Below, in pieces: positions 6,700 through 14,328 of a stretch of 20,419 bases of DNA. Below the pieces are notes generated by a model. The model was given only the letters and a program-made list of their open reading frames with translations, did no database searches and had not been told where the DNA came from. Every line of letters begins with the position of its first letter. Positions within the stretch are counted from its first letter, which is position 1. Made by a program: the position numbers and the translations under genes. The DNA is taken from the NCBI GenBank assembly GCA_002328585.1, contig DCUV01000055.1:58758-79176 (forward strand), given 5' to 3'. Origin of the DNA: Spirochaetia bacterium UBA2205 (lineage in GTDB: Bacteria; Spirochaetota; UBA4802; UB4802).

Positions 6700-8590
6700 A
6701 GCTAATACTTATCGTTGTCAGAGCGTCTTTAATCTCATCCAGTATTGACGGATCATCTATTGTTGATGGTATGGCAAATGGCTTATTATCAGCAATCTTA
6801 CGCATGGTTCCGCGCAATATCTTACCCGAACGGGTTTTGGGCAGGCGCTGTACAACCAGTGTGGTTTTATAACATGCAACAGCGCCAATCTGGTCCCGTA
6901 CCATCTGTGCTAATTCAGATGTTATCTGCTCTTTGCTTTTTTTCACACCTGCTTTTAATACGACAAAGCCAACGGGCAGTTGTCCTTTGAAGCTATCCTC
7001 TGCACCAATAACCGCACATTCTGCAACATCAGGATGTTTTGAAATTACCTCTTCCATAGCACCAGTTGAAAGTCGGTGCCCTGCAACATTGATGACATCA
7101 TCAATACGACCCATTATATACAGATAACCATCTTCATCAAAATAGCCGCCATCACCGGTAAAATAATAGCCATCAAAAATATCTAAATATGACTCTTTGA
7201 ATTTTTCATCATTTTGCCACAGGGTTGGAAGTGTTCCGGGTGGTAACGGAAGTTTGATGACAACAATCCCTTCTGTACCGTTTGGCAACACGGTTGCCTC
7301 TTCGTTGATGATTTGAACCTGATAGCCGGGAACAGGTTTGGTGGGCGAGCCTGCTTTAATAGGCAACAGTTCAATGCCAACACAGTTAGCAGCAATAGGC
7401 CAGCCTGTTTCGGTTTGCCACCAGTGGTCAATAACCGGTTTTTTCAAGAGATCTGTCGCCCAGTAATAGGTATCAGGATCTAAACGCTCCCCGGCTAAAA
7501 ATAGATAGTTAAATTGGGACAGGTCATACTTTTTAAAATATTCGCCGTTAGGGTCCTCTTTTTTAATGGCTCTGAATGCAGTGGGAGCGGTAAATAATGC
7601 TTTAACCTTATGTTGTGAAATCACGCGCCAAAATGCGCCAGGGTCGGGAGTGCCAACAGGTTTTCCTTCGTACAGTATTGTTGTTGCACCATATAAAAGA
7701 GGTGCATAAACAATATATGAATGTCCCACAACCCAGCCAACATCCGAAGCTGCCCACCATACATCACCGGGTTGAATGTCGTATATATTTTTCATGCTCC
7801 AGTTGAGCACTACAGCATGACCACCATTGTCCCTTACCACCCCTTTTGGAATACCGGTGGTACCGGAAGTATATAAAATATAAAGTGGGTCGGTAGATGC
7901 TACCGGTACACATTTGGCCGGTTGTACGCCTGACAGCGCATCGTTGTAGTCGATATCTCTACCACCGTGTGCCAGTGGTGCTTTTACCTGCGGACGCTGA
8001 AATATAATACAATAATCGGGTTTGTGATTTGCAATTTCTATGGCTTTGTCTAACAATGGTTTGTATTCAATTACTTTTTTGCCTTCAACGCCACAGCTTG
8101 CAGACACAATTAATTTGGGCTTTGCATCATCAATACGTATAGCCAATTCGTTAGGAGCAAATCCGCCAAATACAACTGAATGTATTGCACCAATGCGTGC
8201 ACATGCCAGCATTGCATAAAGAGCTTCGGGGATCATTGGCATATAGATGATTACCCTATCCCCTTTTTTAATGCCATATTTTTGTAAAGCGCCGGCAAGC
8301 AATGCTACTTTATTAAGTAATTCTTTATAAGTACATTGTGTGATAGTTCCTGTTACAGGGCTATCATAGATTAACGCTATCCGGCTGCCGTTACCGCTAT
8401 CCACATGGCGGTCAACAGCATTGTAACAGGTATTAAGCTCACCGCCGACAAACCACCGGTAAAATGGCTTTTTTGAATCATCTAAAACCCTGGTATATGG
8501 TTTATACCAGTGAATTCCCTTTGCAGCTTCACCCCAGAATTTTTCAGGATTATTGATTGATTCATCATATGCCTCTTGATACTTACTCAT
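6698..8590 (-). CDS. prpE: Acyl-CoA synthetase, propionyl-CoA synthetase (PrpE/ACSS3) type
   Basis: This is a 630-residue AMP-forming enzyme that activates short-chain acids (propionate, acetate) with ATP and CoA. The opening SINNPEKFWGEAAKGIHWYKP resembles E. coli PrpE. Key motifs are the P-loop YTSGTTGIPKG (residues 240-250), HWWQTETGWP (389-398, where PrpE has YWQTESGWP and acetate enzymes usually have QTETGG), GRIDDVINVAGHR (494-506), and TRSGKILRG with the adenylation lysine Lys590. The C-terminal TIDDPSILDEIKDAL also matches PrpE. I chose ATG 8590 rather than the frame-open start at 8656: the protein then has PrpE length (about 628 aa) and begins at the conserved N-terminus. A GGGGGAT ribosome site lies about 11 bases upstream. 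With the convergent CoA-transferase it suggests use or production of propionate or acetate. Confidence 0.9.
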   Translation of the reverse strand: MSKYQEAYDESINNPEKFWGEAAKGIHWYKPYTRVLDDSKKPFYRWFVGGELNTCYNAVDRHVDSGNGSRIALIYDSPVTGTITQCTYKELLNKVALLAGALQKYGIKKGDRVIIYMPMIPEALYAMLACARIGAIHSVVFGGFAPNELAIRIDDAKPKLIVSASCGVEGKKVIEYKPLLDKAIEIANHKPDYCIIFQRPQVKAPLAHGGRDIDYNDALSGVQPAKCVPVASTDPLYILYTSGTTGIPKGVVRDNGGHAVVLNWSMKNIYDIQPGDVWWAASDVGWVVGHSYIVYAPLLYGATTILYEGKPVGTPDPGAFWRVISQHKVKALFTAPTAFRAIKKEDPNGEYFKKYDLSQFNYLFLAGERLDPDTYYWATDLLKKPVIDHWWQTETGWPIAANCVGIELLPIKAGSPTKPVPGYQVQIINEEATVLPNGTEGIVVIKLPLPPGTLPTLWQNDEKFKESYLDIFDGYYFTGDGGYFDEDGYLYIMGRIDDVINVAGHRLSTGAMEEVISKHPDVAECAVIGAEDSFKGQLPVGFVVLKAGVKKSKEQITSELAQMVRDQIGAVACYKTTLVVQRLPKTRSGKILRGTMRKIADNKPFAIPSTIDDPSILDEIKDALTTISIS

Positions 8591-8770
8591 GTTTTGCTCA
8601 TCCCCCTTTTCTATTGATTTTGTATATAGATTTTGCTTACCAATATCTGGTAACACTTATGCAATGCTGCAGCACAATGAAATTGTACAATGTTACCATG
8701 ATATACTATTTGTAATTATACAGCAGCGTAATACAACAGCACACAATAAAGAAATATATGCAGGTTAAGC

Positions 8771-8802
8771 TGACAGGATATTTTTGCAAAAATATTTGTC
8801 AA
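8771..8802 (-). promoter_or_regulatory. Long palindrome overlapping a TTGACA box upstream of the acyl-CoA synthetase gene
   Basis: ATATTTTTGCAAAAATAT at 8778-8795 is a perfect 18-bp palindrome. It is flanked by TGACA (8771-8775) and TGTCA (8797-8801), an outer inverted pair offset by one base. On the minus strand the outer arm forms TTGACA (8802-8797), a consensus -35 box, though the matching -10 is poor. A candidate -10, TATAAT, lies at 8720-8715 on the minus strand, too far away to pair with it. The arrangement suggests a regulator-binding site for the synthetase gene about 180-210 bp upstream of its start. It could also serve the divergent vapBC. Confidence 0.4.
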
Positions 8803-8899
8803 TGATAAATATATGTAGTATTACATAAAAGAAAATTATTGTTTTCTTTTACTCATGTTTTAAAAATTAAAAACAAATAGCAAATAAACAAATAAAAAA

Positions 8900-8939
8900 T
8901 TGACATATTGTAATAGTATAGTATAATGTATATATACAT
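8900..8939 (+). promoter_or_regulatory. vapBC promoter with overlapping operator palindrome
   Basis: TTGACA (8900-8905), a 16-bp spacer and TATAAT (8922-8927) are both exact consensus boxes. ATGTATATATACAT at 8926-8939 is a perfect 14-bp palindrome covering the end of the -10 box and the transcription start, the usual place for antitoxin autorepression. Because the -10 box contains the upstream in-frame ATG at 8926, that ATG cannot be the antitoxin start. Confidence 0.65.
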
Positions 8940-8955
8940 CATTAGAGGTTACATC

Positions 8956-9189
8956 ATGAAAAGAACACAAATATATATTGATGATGAGATGTTTTCTTTT
9001 TTAGAAAAAGAGAGTAAGCTTAAAAATAAATCGATATCTGAATTAATCAGGGAATCGATACGAGGTAACTATATATATAACTCCAACGTAATGGTAAAAC
9101 GGTTACATGATGTTTTTGGACAATGGTCGGATAGATTGGTAGATGTTAATACATATATACGGGATATGCGTAAGGATAGAAAACTATGA
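8956..9189 (+). CDS. vapB: VapB-type ribbon-helix-helix antitoxin
   Basis: This 77-residue antitoxin of a type II module would bind and neutralise the VapC RNase encoded next and repress their shared promoter. The start MKRTQIYIDDEMFSFLEKES is a typical ribbon-helix-helix DNA-binding strand-helix, followed by KSISELIRESIR as the second helix. The C-terminal tail with DVNTYIRDMRKDRKL is the expected toxin-binding part. ATG 8956 has AGAGG at 8944-8948 and lies about 20 bases after the predicted transcription start. The earlier ATG at 8926 lies within the promoter -10 box and is excluded. The stop overlaps the toxin start by ATGA. It stands between core metabolic genes, as expected for a mobile selfish module. 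Confidence 0.8.
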   Translation: MKRTQIYIDDEMFSFLEKESKLKNKSISELIRESIRGNYIYNSNVMVKRLHDVFGQWSDRLVDVNTYIRDMRKDRKL

Positions 9190-9572
9190 TTATGGTAGAT
9201 ACCGATGTATTGATATGGATTTTACGAGGTCATATTGATATAAAAGAAAAGATGTTGGAATTCATTCAGGATATAAGCATAAAATTATTTATAACGCCAA
9301 TACAAATATCTGAGATATATGCAGGATTAAAAGAAAATGAAAAGATTAAAACAAGTCTATTTCTGGATTCATTCCCATGTATTACAATAGATTCCCAAAT
9401 TGGAAAGCTGGCCGGGGAATATGTAAATAAATATAAAAAATCTCATGGAGTAACCGTATCGGATTCATTAATAGCTGCGTGTTCAAAAATTCATAATTTA
9501 CAACTCTGGACACTAAATATAAAACATTATCCAATGCTGGGGAAAGATGACATTATAACCCTGAAAAAGTAA
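9186..9572 (+). CDS. vapC: VapC-type PIN-domain toxin RNase
   Basis: This is a 128-residue PIN-domain endoribonuclease, the toxin partner of the preceding antitoxin; VapC enzymes usually cut tRNA or rRNA. The acidic site is intact: Asp5 in MVDTDVLIW, Glu43 in ISEIYAG, and Asp93 in VSDSLIAACS, plus the TLNIKHYP motif (residues 109-116) where this VapC subgroup usually has T-x-N-x-K-H-F/Y. The start ATG 9186 overlaps the antitoxin stop (ATGA), which means translational coupling; a second ATG at 9192 is equally close to the conserved MVDTD. The gene ends five bases before the stop of the convergent diiron-protein gene, with no room for a separate terminator. Confidence 0.85.
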   Translation: MIMVDTDVLIWILRGHIDIKEKMLEFIQDISIKLFITPIQISEIYAGLKENEKIKTSLFLDSFPCITIDSQIGKLAGEYVNKYKKSHGVTVSDSLIAACSKIHNLQLWTLNIKHYPMLGKDDIITLKK

Positions 9573-9577
9573 AGCAT

Positions 9578-10051
9578 CTACATGCTTAATTTTTCCTTCA
9601 AATCAAGCAGGATAAGCACATGCTTTCGCTCTTCATTGATTAAACGTTCTAATATGTCTTTTGATTTTGTATCATTGCGGTAGATTTCTTTTAATTCCGA
9701 ATACCATACAATGGAGTCACGCTCGGAATCCATTGCTATTTTGATAATGTCAAGCGGTTGATTAAGCGTTTGTGCTATTGTATCCACATCATTGCTATTT
9801 GAAAATACTCGCGTTGTGCCAATAGCTTTCAGATATGAATAGTACTCTTCGGTATATACGCCCTGGGTATCGTTTAATCCTTTTAACATATTGCTGAAAA
9901 TATCTTTATGACGTAATTCCTCATCTGCAAGGAATTGAAACATCTGCTGAAAACTTTCATCCTTAAACTTGCTTTTGAATGTTGAATAAAAATAAAATCC
10001 TGTTTCCTCAATGCCCATTGCTATATCAATAAGTTCCTTTGTTGAGTACAT
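9578..10051 (-). CDS. Rubrerythrin-like ferritin-family diiron protein
   Basis: This is a 157-residue four-helix protein with a complete set of carboxylate/histidine diiron ligands: Glu15/16 in GIEETGFYFY, Glu45 and His48 in DEELRH, Glu110 in MDSERDSIVWY, and Glu141 and His144 in NEERKH. This is the erythrin domain pattern of rubrerythrins, which scavenge peroxide or handle iron. The C-terminal rubredoxin domain of classic rubrerythrin (CxxC pairs) is absent. I chose ATG 10051 because GGAGGAG (10061-10055) sits five bases before it; the open frame to 10081 has no ribosome site. In an anaerobe it would belong to oxidative-stress defence, but a simple ferritin-like role cannot be excluded. A REP-like hairpin separates it from the upstream pepA. 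Confidence 0.8.
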   Translation of the reverse strand: MYSTKELIDIAMGIEETGFYFYSTFKSKFKDESFQQMFQFLADEELRHKDIFSNMLKGLNDTQGVYTEEYYSYLKAIGTTRVFSNSNDVDTIAQTLNQPLDIIKIAMDSERDSIVWYSELKEIYRNDTKSKDILERLINEERKHVLILLDLKEKLSM

Positions 10052-10095
10052 GAGCTCCTCCAAAAATAAAGTTATTAACATCGCCCCAGCTCATC

Positions 10096-10150
10096 TCCTT
10101 CGCAGGACGAAGGGGTGTTTCTCCACCATTGCCACACCTGGCTTGACCGG
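10096..10150. repeat. REP-like hairpin segment between pepA and the diiron-protein gene
   Basis: CTCCTTCG-cagga-CGAAGGGG (about 10096-10116) is an 8-pair hairpin with one G-T wobble. Further on, GGCTTGACCGG (about 10140-10150) matches the GGCTTGACCCGG core of the element at 11708-11781, so this is probably a degraded member of the same dispersed family. It also lies after the pepA stop (minus strand) but has no T-run. Confidence 0.4.
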
Positions 10151-10188
10151 TAACTGTTTTTATTACTATTATAAAATTGTAAAATAAA

Positions 10189-11655
10189 TCAAAGCGCTAA
10201 ATCTTTTATAAACCTGTACAATAACCGCACACCAAACCCGGTGGCATATTTTGGAACATATCCTCGTTTTTTGGAATACCATGCGGTTCCGGCTATATCA
10301 ATATGTACCCATGGAGTATCTTCAACAAAATTTTTTAAGAATGTTGCACCCATGATAGTGCCTGCATTACGCTGTGCCGGCACGTTCACAATATCTGCGA
10401 TGTCACTTTTCATCTCTTCATTGTATTCTTTATACAAAGGCAGTCGCCATATCTTTTCGCCGGTAGCTCCTGAAGCTTTGGTTAATGCAGTTGATAGTTG
10501 TTCATCATTGGTTAAATACGCGGCTACTATCTCACCAAAGCTTACTATGCAGGCGCCGGTAAGTGTAGCCAGATCAATGATAGCGTTTGGTTTGATAGTC
10601 TTTTCGGTAAATGACAGAGCATCGGCTAAAATGAGGCGCCCTTCCGCATCGGTGCTTAAAATCTCAACGGTTTTGCCATTATATGCGGTAAACACATCAC
10701 CGGGTTTATATGCAGTATGCGATATCATATTTTCGGCTAACGGTATCACCGCGTGTACATTAATGGGAAGCTTCATCTGAGCAACTGCCGCGATGGCATA
10801 GATACTGGTTGCTGCTCCTGCCATATCGGTTCGCATGGTTTCAATATGCCCTGTTGGCTTCAGGTTGATGCCGCCGGTGTCAAAGGTTATGCCTTTCCCA
10901 ACTATGGCAATAGATTCTTTTTTTGAAGGTGCACCTCTGTAACGCATAACAATACAATAGGGAGGATATATGCTTCCACGGCTAACGGCAAGAAGCAGTC
11001 CCATCTTCATCTTTGTAATATCTTTTTTTGTGTATACGGTACATTGTATGGCATGCTGTGCTGCAATTTTTTTTGCAAGTTTGGCGATAGTTACCGGGTT
11101 AGCATGTTCTGTTGTTTCATTAACAAGGTCACGGCATAAAAGTGTATTGCTGCATACCACGGCAACCTCTTTCAGCATGGGCGATAGTTGTTGTGGATTA
11201 TCGCACACCAGAACAGCTTTCTGCAGCAGCGGGGCAGATTCGTCATTATTTGTTTTATACCGATTGAAATTGTAATTTGAAAGAAATGCACCTTCAGCAA
11301 TACAGCGGGAAACATCGGGAACAGCGGTCAATAAGGGAACAACGATATGAATTTGCGTTAAACCCTTATCCTGGCATGCCTGTATGATGGTGCTTGCTGC
11401 GTTTCGCAGGGTTTCAGCAGTTACATCTTTTTGAGGGCCCAGCCCAACAAGTAGTATTGCTGGTTTGTTTTTTAATGCATTGTAATAGTACGAATTTGGT
11501 TTTGCTTTAAACGTTTTGATATCAATTAGTGCAAAAACATTGTGCAGTTGTTCGGGAATAAATACATTGCTGGCAACCTGCTCCTGTGTACATAGCATTG
11601 CCACGGTGTCGGATGTTGCTAATGCATCAAAACCTTTTGCCTGTAGATTCAACAT
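10189..11655 (-). CDS. pepA: M17 leucyl aminopeptidase
   Basis: This 488-residue cytosolic aminopeptidase, normally a two-metal hexamer, removes N-terminal residues from peptides. All catalytic residues are visible: Lys254 and Asp259 in VGKGITFDTGG, Lys266, Asp277 in RTDMAG, Asp336 and Glu338 in STDAEGRL, and Arg340. They keep exactly the spacing of E. coli PepA (Lys270, Asp275, Lys282, Asp293, Asp352, Glu354, Arg356). The signature is STDAEGRL where most members have NTDAEGRL, a mild change. The N-terminal 160 residues are the weakly conserved macro-like domain. A GGGGGAG site lies about 12 bases before the ATG, rather far. The gene is downstream of, and on the same strand as, the RNase R gene, separated by a REP-like element. 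Confidence 0.93.
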   Translation of the reverse strand: MLNLQAKGFDALATSDTVAMLCTQEQVASNVFIPEQLHNVFALIDIKTFKAKPNSYYYNALKNKPAILLVGLGPQKDVTAETLRNAASTIIQACQDKGLTQIHIVVPLLTAVPDVSRCIAEGAFLSNYNFNRYKTNNDESAPLLQKAVLVCDNPQQLSPMLKEVAVVCSNTLLCRDLVNETTEHANPVTIAKLAKKIAAQHAIQCTVYTKKDITKMKMGLLLAVSRGSIYPPYCIVMRYRGAPSKKESIAIVGKGITFDTGGINLKPTGHIETMRTDMAGAATSIYAIAAVAQMKLPINVHAVIPLAENMISHTAYKPGDVFTAYNGKTVEILSTDAEGRLILADALSFTEKTIKPNAIIDLATLTGACIVSFGEIVAAYLTNDEQLSTALTKASGATGEKIWRLPLYKEYNEEMKSDIADIVNVPAQRNAGTIMGATFLKNFVEDTPWVHIDIAGTAWYSKKRGYVPKYATGFGVRLLYRFIKDLAL

Positions 11656-11707
11656 AGTTGTGAAAAGCTCCCCCTGTGAAAATAAAATTATTTACCTCAC
11701 CATCTCC

Positions 11708-11781
11708 GTCATTTCGGGCTTGACCCGGAATTCACACAATCAACGTTAGATCATGGAATGATCCTGAAACAAGTTCAGGAT
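11708..11781. repeat. REP-like element with two hairpins
   Basis: GTCATTTCGGGCTTGACCCG (11708-11727) contains the hairpin CGGG-cttga-CCCG, and ATCCTGAA-acaag-TTCAGGAT (11761-11781) is a perfect 8-bp stem, closely followed by GAC. The wording (CGGGCTTGACCCGG and ATCCTGAAACAAGTTCAGGAT type) is that of intergenic REP-like elements spread through many bacterial genomes. It fills the gap between the RNase R stop and the pepA start and may act as a 3' mRNA stabiliser or terminator. Confidence 0.6.
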
Positions 11782-11810
11782 GACTGTCGCCGCCATCCTA
11801 AGGATTTACA

Positions 11811-13898
11811 TTAAACTACCTCAAAATCAATGCGCATAAGGTCTATATCAACGCCCGCAAGCTTAACATTAATTGTATCGCCCAATCTGAATCGTCGTCC
11901 CAGCCGCCTGCCAATGACCGTGTACTCATCTTCATTGACAAGGTAATAGTCATCAGTAAGGAATTTTAACGGAACCATACCCTCTATCGGTTTGTCAAGC
12001 AAACTTACATAAAATCCAAAACGGGTGACGCCGCTTATAATCCCTTCAAACTGCTGGCCAATTTTATCATACATCAACCTGCATGCTTTAAGCTTGGCAA
12101 GATCACGTTCGGCAGATTGTGCCACACGTTCTAATTTTGACGACTGCAAGCCAATGGTTTCCAGTTCATCGGGCAGGTAGGGCGGCGGCAATGCATCTAT
12201 CAGTGATTTGATACAGCGATGTACAATCAAATCAGGATATCGTCGGATGGGCGAGGTAAAGTGAGTGTAATCCTTAAAGCCAAGCCCAAAATGCCCCAGA
12301 GGTTTTGATCCATAGTATGCCTGCATAAACGATTTTAAAACTATAAAATTAACAACCTGCTCGTACTCTTTTTGGGATACTGAATCAATTACCTTTTGCA
12401 GTGCAAGCCCAATGTTTTCTTCCTGATGTAAGGTTATTCCCAGTGTTTTGAGGAAGTTTGTTAACGCTACAAATTTTTCTTCGGCTATGGGTTCGTGTAT
12501 GCGGTAAAGTGCAGGGATATTTTTTTCGCGCAAAAGGCGTGATACTACCTCATTAGCGCTTAACATACATTCTTCAATAATACGGTGGCTATCAAGCCGT
12601 GTTGCAAATGCTATATCGGTAATGGAGGCATCGATGTCAAATATCATCTCAGCATCAGCTAAATTAAGATCAACCCTTCCGTGAGCAAGCCGCAGCTTTT
12701 TAAGTTTATCCGATAAATCCTTTGCATGCATCAACATTGTTTTGATCGGAGTGCGCTTTGATGAATGTATAATTTCCTGCGCCCCGGTATAGGTTAAACG
12801 CCGGTCAACATTGATTATGCCGCGACTTATATGATGCTTTTTGTATTGCCCCTGTTCATCAAATTGAATCATGACCGAAAGCGTTAACCTGTCGGTACCT
12901 GCTTTAAGCGAGCACAGATCGTTTGATAGCCGTTCATGCAGCATGGGAATGACAGTATTGCCCAGATAATAGCTTGTACCCCGTGCATAAGCCTCTTTAT
13001 CAATGTCATCATTGCTATAAACATAGGCTGATACATCGGCAATGTGAACATATAATGTGTATGTTCCACGCCTGTATTCCAGCGATATGGCATCATCAAA
13101 ATCTTTTGCAGTTTCGCCGTCTATAGTAACGGTAAGTAATTGTCGGTAGTCCGTGCGGCTGGCAAGCTCCCGTGGCTTTACATAGTTTTCAATTGCATGC
13201 AAATGGGGATACTCAGGATGAGCTCCCGGCAACGAATGCTTTAACACAATGCGCTCTACATCATGCTGCTCTTCGTCAGCAATAACTGTATTGATGGTGC
13301 ATTCAGCATAGTTGCTGATAAAGGTATTTTTAACAGTAACTATCGCCAGCATTCCCGGTTTTATTTTTTCATTGGTTATTACCTGTATGTTGCCCGGAAC
13401 ATCCAGAAGCTGCAAAATGTTGAATTTGCCATACGGCTTTAAACAGCGGGCAAAGAACATCTGCTTGTTGCGCGAAACAATTGTGGTAACAATGCCAAGC
13501 AGTGTGCCACGTCGTATATCGACAATTTTAACCTCGACAATATCTTTGTTGCGAGCATGGTTTGTATCCTCGCGGTAGATGTGCACCTCGGTATCATTAA
13601 AGTACACAATGCCGTCACCTTTTTTGTTATGGATAAATGTACCGGTGAAGATAAAGGGATGGTTAACCTTAAACCTGGCTTTTTGCTTTAAAAGAAATCC
13701 GCAATGGTATAATGTTGCTATAGCATTGTGAATGCTGTCGGCAGTTTTTTGAATGTCAGTGTGCGAAGGTTTATTGCTTTTCTTTGATTTTTTATTTTTT
13801 GTTTTTGCAAACAGCAAAGAAGCTAAGATATCCTTAGGTGTAAAAAAACCTTTTTGACTTTCAATAATCTGTACAATGCGCGATGAAGTTTTAGACAT
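11811..13898 (-). CDS. rnr: Ribonuclease R (RNB-family 3'-5' exoribonuclease)
   Basis: This 695-residue processive exoribonuclease degrades structured RNA and matures rRNA. From the N-terminus come a winged-helix-like segment (about 5-75) interrupted by a Lys/Ser-rich stretch (31-45), cold-shock/OB domains (about 80-240), the RNB catalytic domain, and an S1 domain near 615-690. The magnesium-binding cluster TIDGETAKDFDDAIS has Asp260, Asp266, Asp268 and Asp269. Other RNB signatures are HIADVSAYV and HFTSPIRRYPDLIVHR (546-561). It is compact compared with E. coli RNase R (about 810 aa) but normal for many phyla. The gene starts 13 bases after the stop of the coiled-coil gene and has no clear ribosome site, so it is probably translated by coupling to that gene. 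Confidence 0.93.
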   Translation of the reverse strand: MSKTSSRIVQIIESQKGFFTPKDILASLLFAKTKNKKSKKSNKPSHTDIQKTADSIHNAIATLYHCGFLLKQKARFKVNHPFIFTGTFIHNKKGDGIVYFNDTEVHIYREDTNHARNKDIVEVKIVDIRRGTLLGIVTTIVSRNKQMFFARCLKPYGKFNILQLLDVPGNIQVITNEKIKPGMLAIVTVKNTFISNYAECTINTVIADEEQHDVERIVLKHSLPGAHPEYPHLHAIENYVKPRELASRTDYRQLLTVTIDGETAKDFDDAISLEYRRGTYTLYVHIADVSAYVYSNDDIDKEAYARGTSYYLGNTVIPMLHERLSNDLCSLKAGTDRLTLSVMIQFDEQGQYKKHHISRGIINVDRRLTYTGAQEIIHSSKRTPIKTMLMHAKDLSDKLKKLRLAHGRVDLNLADAEMIFDIDASITDIAFATRLDSHRIIEECMLSANEVVSRLLREKNIPALYRIHEPIAEEKFVALTNFLKTLGITLHQEENIGLALQKVIDSVSQKEYEQVVNFIVLKSFMQAYYGSKPLGHFGLGFKDYTHFTSPIRRYPDLIVHRCIKSLIDALPPPYLPDELETIGLQSSKLERVAQSAERDLAKLKACRLMYDKIGQQFEGIISGVTRFGFYVSLLDKPIEGMVPLKFLTDDYYLVNEDEYTVIGRRLGRRFRLGDTINVKLAGVDIDLMRIDFEVV

Positions 13899-13911
13899 AT
13901 GCTATAAAATT

Positions 13912-14226
13912 TTAATAACGATGGTGTTTTGATTCATATAGTTCCTTTACTTTTTGTATTTCATTTTGTTTTTCCACTATGGTTGCTTTATAATTATTTA
14001 TTGTGGCGATAGCTCCTGTTATAAATTCATCAGTATTGATAATATTACTGCTTTCAAGTGAGTTATACACATGCTTGCCAATAGATAAGTATATCTCATT
14101 CATTGCATGTTCCAATTTTTTTATTTCCATGGTAAGCTTTGCAATCTGCGCCAGCTCTTCTGTTTTATCTAAAAAACGTTCGCTGAAATTTAACAATGAT
14201 TCACTGGCGTCTTTTAACAAACCCAT
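13912..14226 (-). CDS. Small coiled-coil protein of unknown function
   Basis: This is a 104-residue protein without membrane segments or signal peptide. It is largely helical: an N-terminal helix (LLKDASESLLNFSERFLDKT) is followed by KLTMEIKKLEHAMNEIYLSIGKHVYNSL and a C-terminal YKATIVEKQNEIQKVKELYESK, a heptad-like pattern pointing to coiled coils. The LEHAMNEIYLSIGKHVY wording resembles the helical part of some bacterial zinc-ribbon proteins, but no cysteines are present. The start has GAGG seven bases upstream. It is the first gene of a probable two-gene unit with RNase R, 13 bp apart, so a link to RNA metabolism is possible but unproven. I cannot name the family. Confidence 0.6.
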   Translation of the reverse strand: MGLLKDASESLLNFSERFLDKTEELAQIAKLTMEIKKLEHAMNEIYLSIGKHVYNSLESSNIINTDEFITGAIATINNYKATIVEKQNEIQKVKELYESKHHRY

Positions 14227-14328
14227 ATGTTACCTCGATGTATAAAAGATATGACATAAAATATATGTAAAATACTGCATTGCGTCAATACATTTTATAT
14301 AAAGATATGATTTAATGTGATATTTGTT

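Noticed and set aside
8591..8656. 22-residue N-terminal extension of the acyl-CoA synthetase
   Set aside because: The extension has no ribosome site, and the conserved PrpE N-terminus begins at the ATG at 8590.
10052..10081. Ten-residue extension of the diiron protein
   Set aside because: GGAGGAG lies between that start and the ATG at 10051, so translation starts at 10051.
10241..10780. 179-codon + strand open frame inside pepA
   Set aside because: It is antisense to a well-supported aminopeptidase with all catalytic residues, and its product shows no family features.
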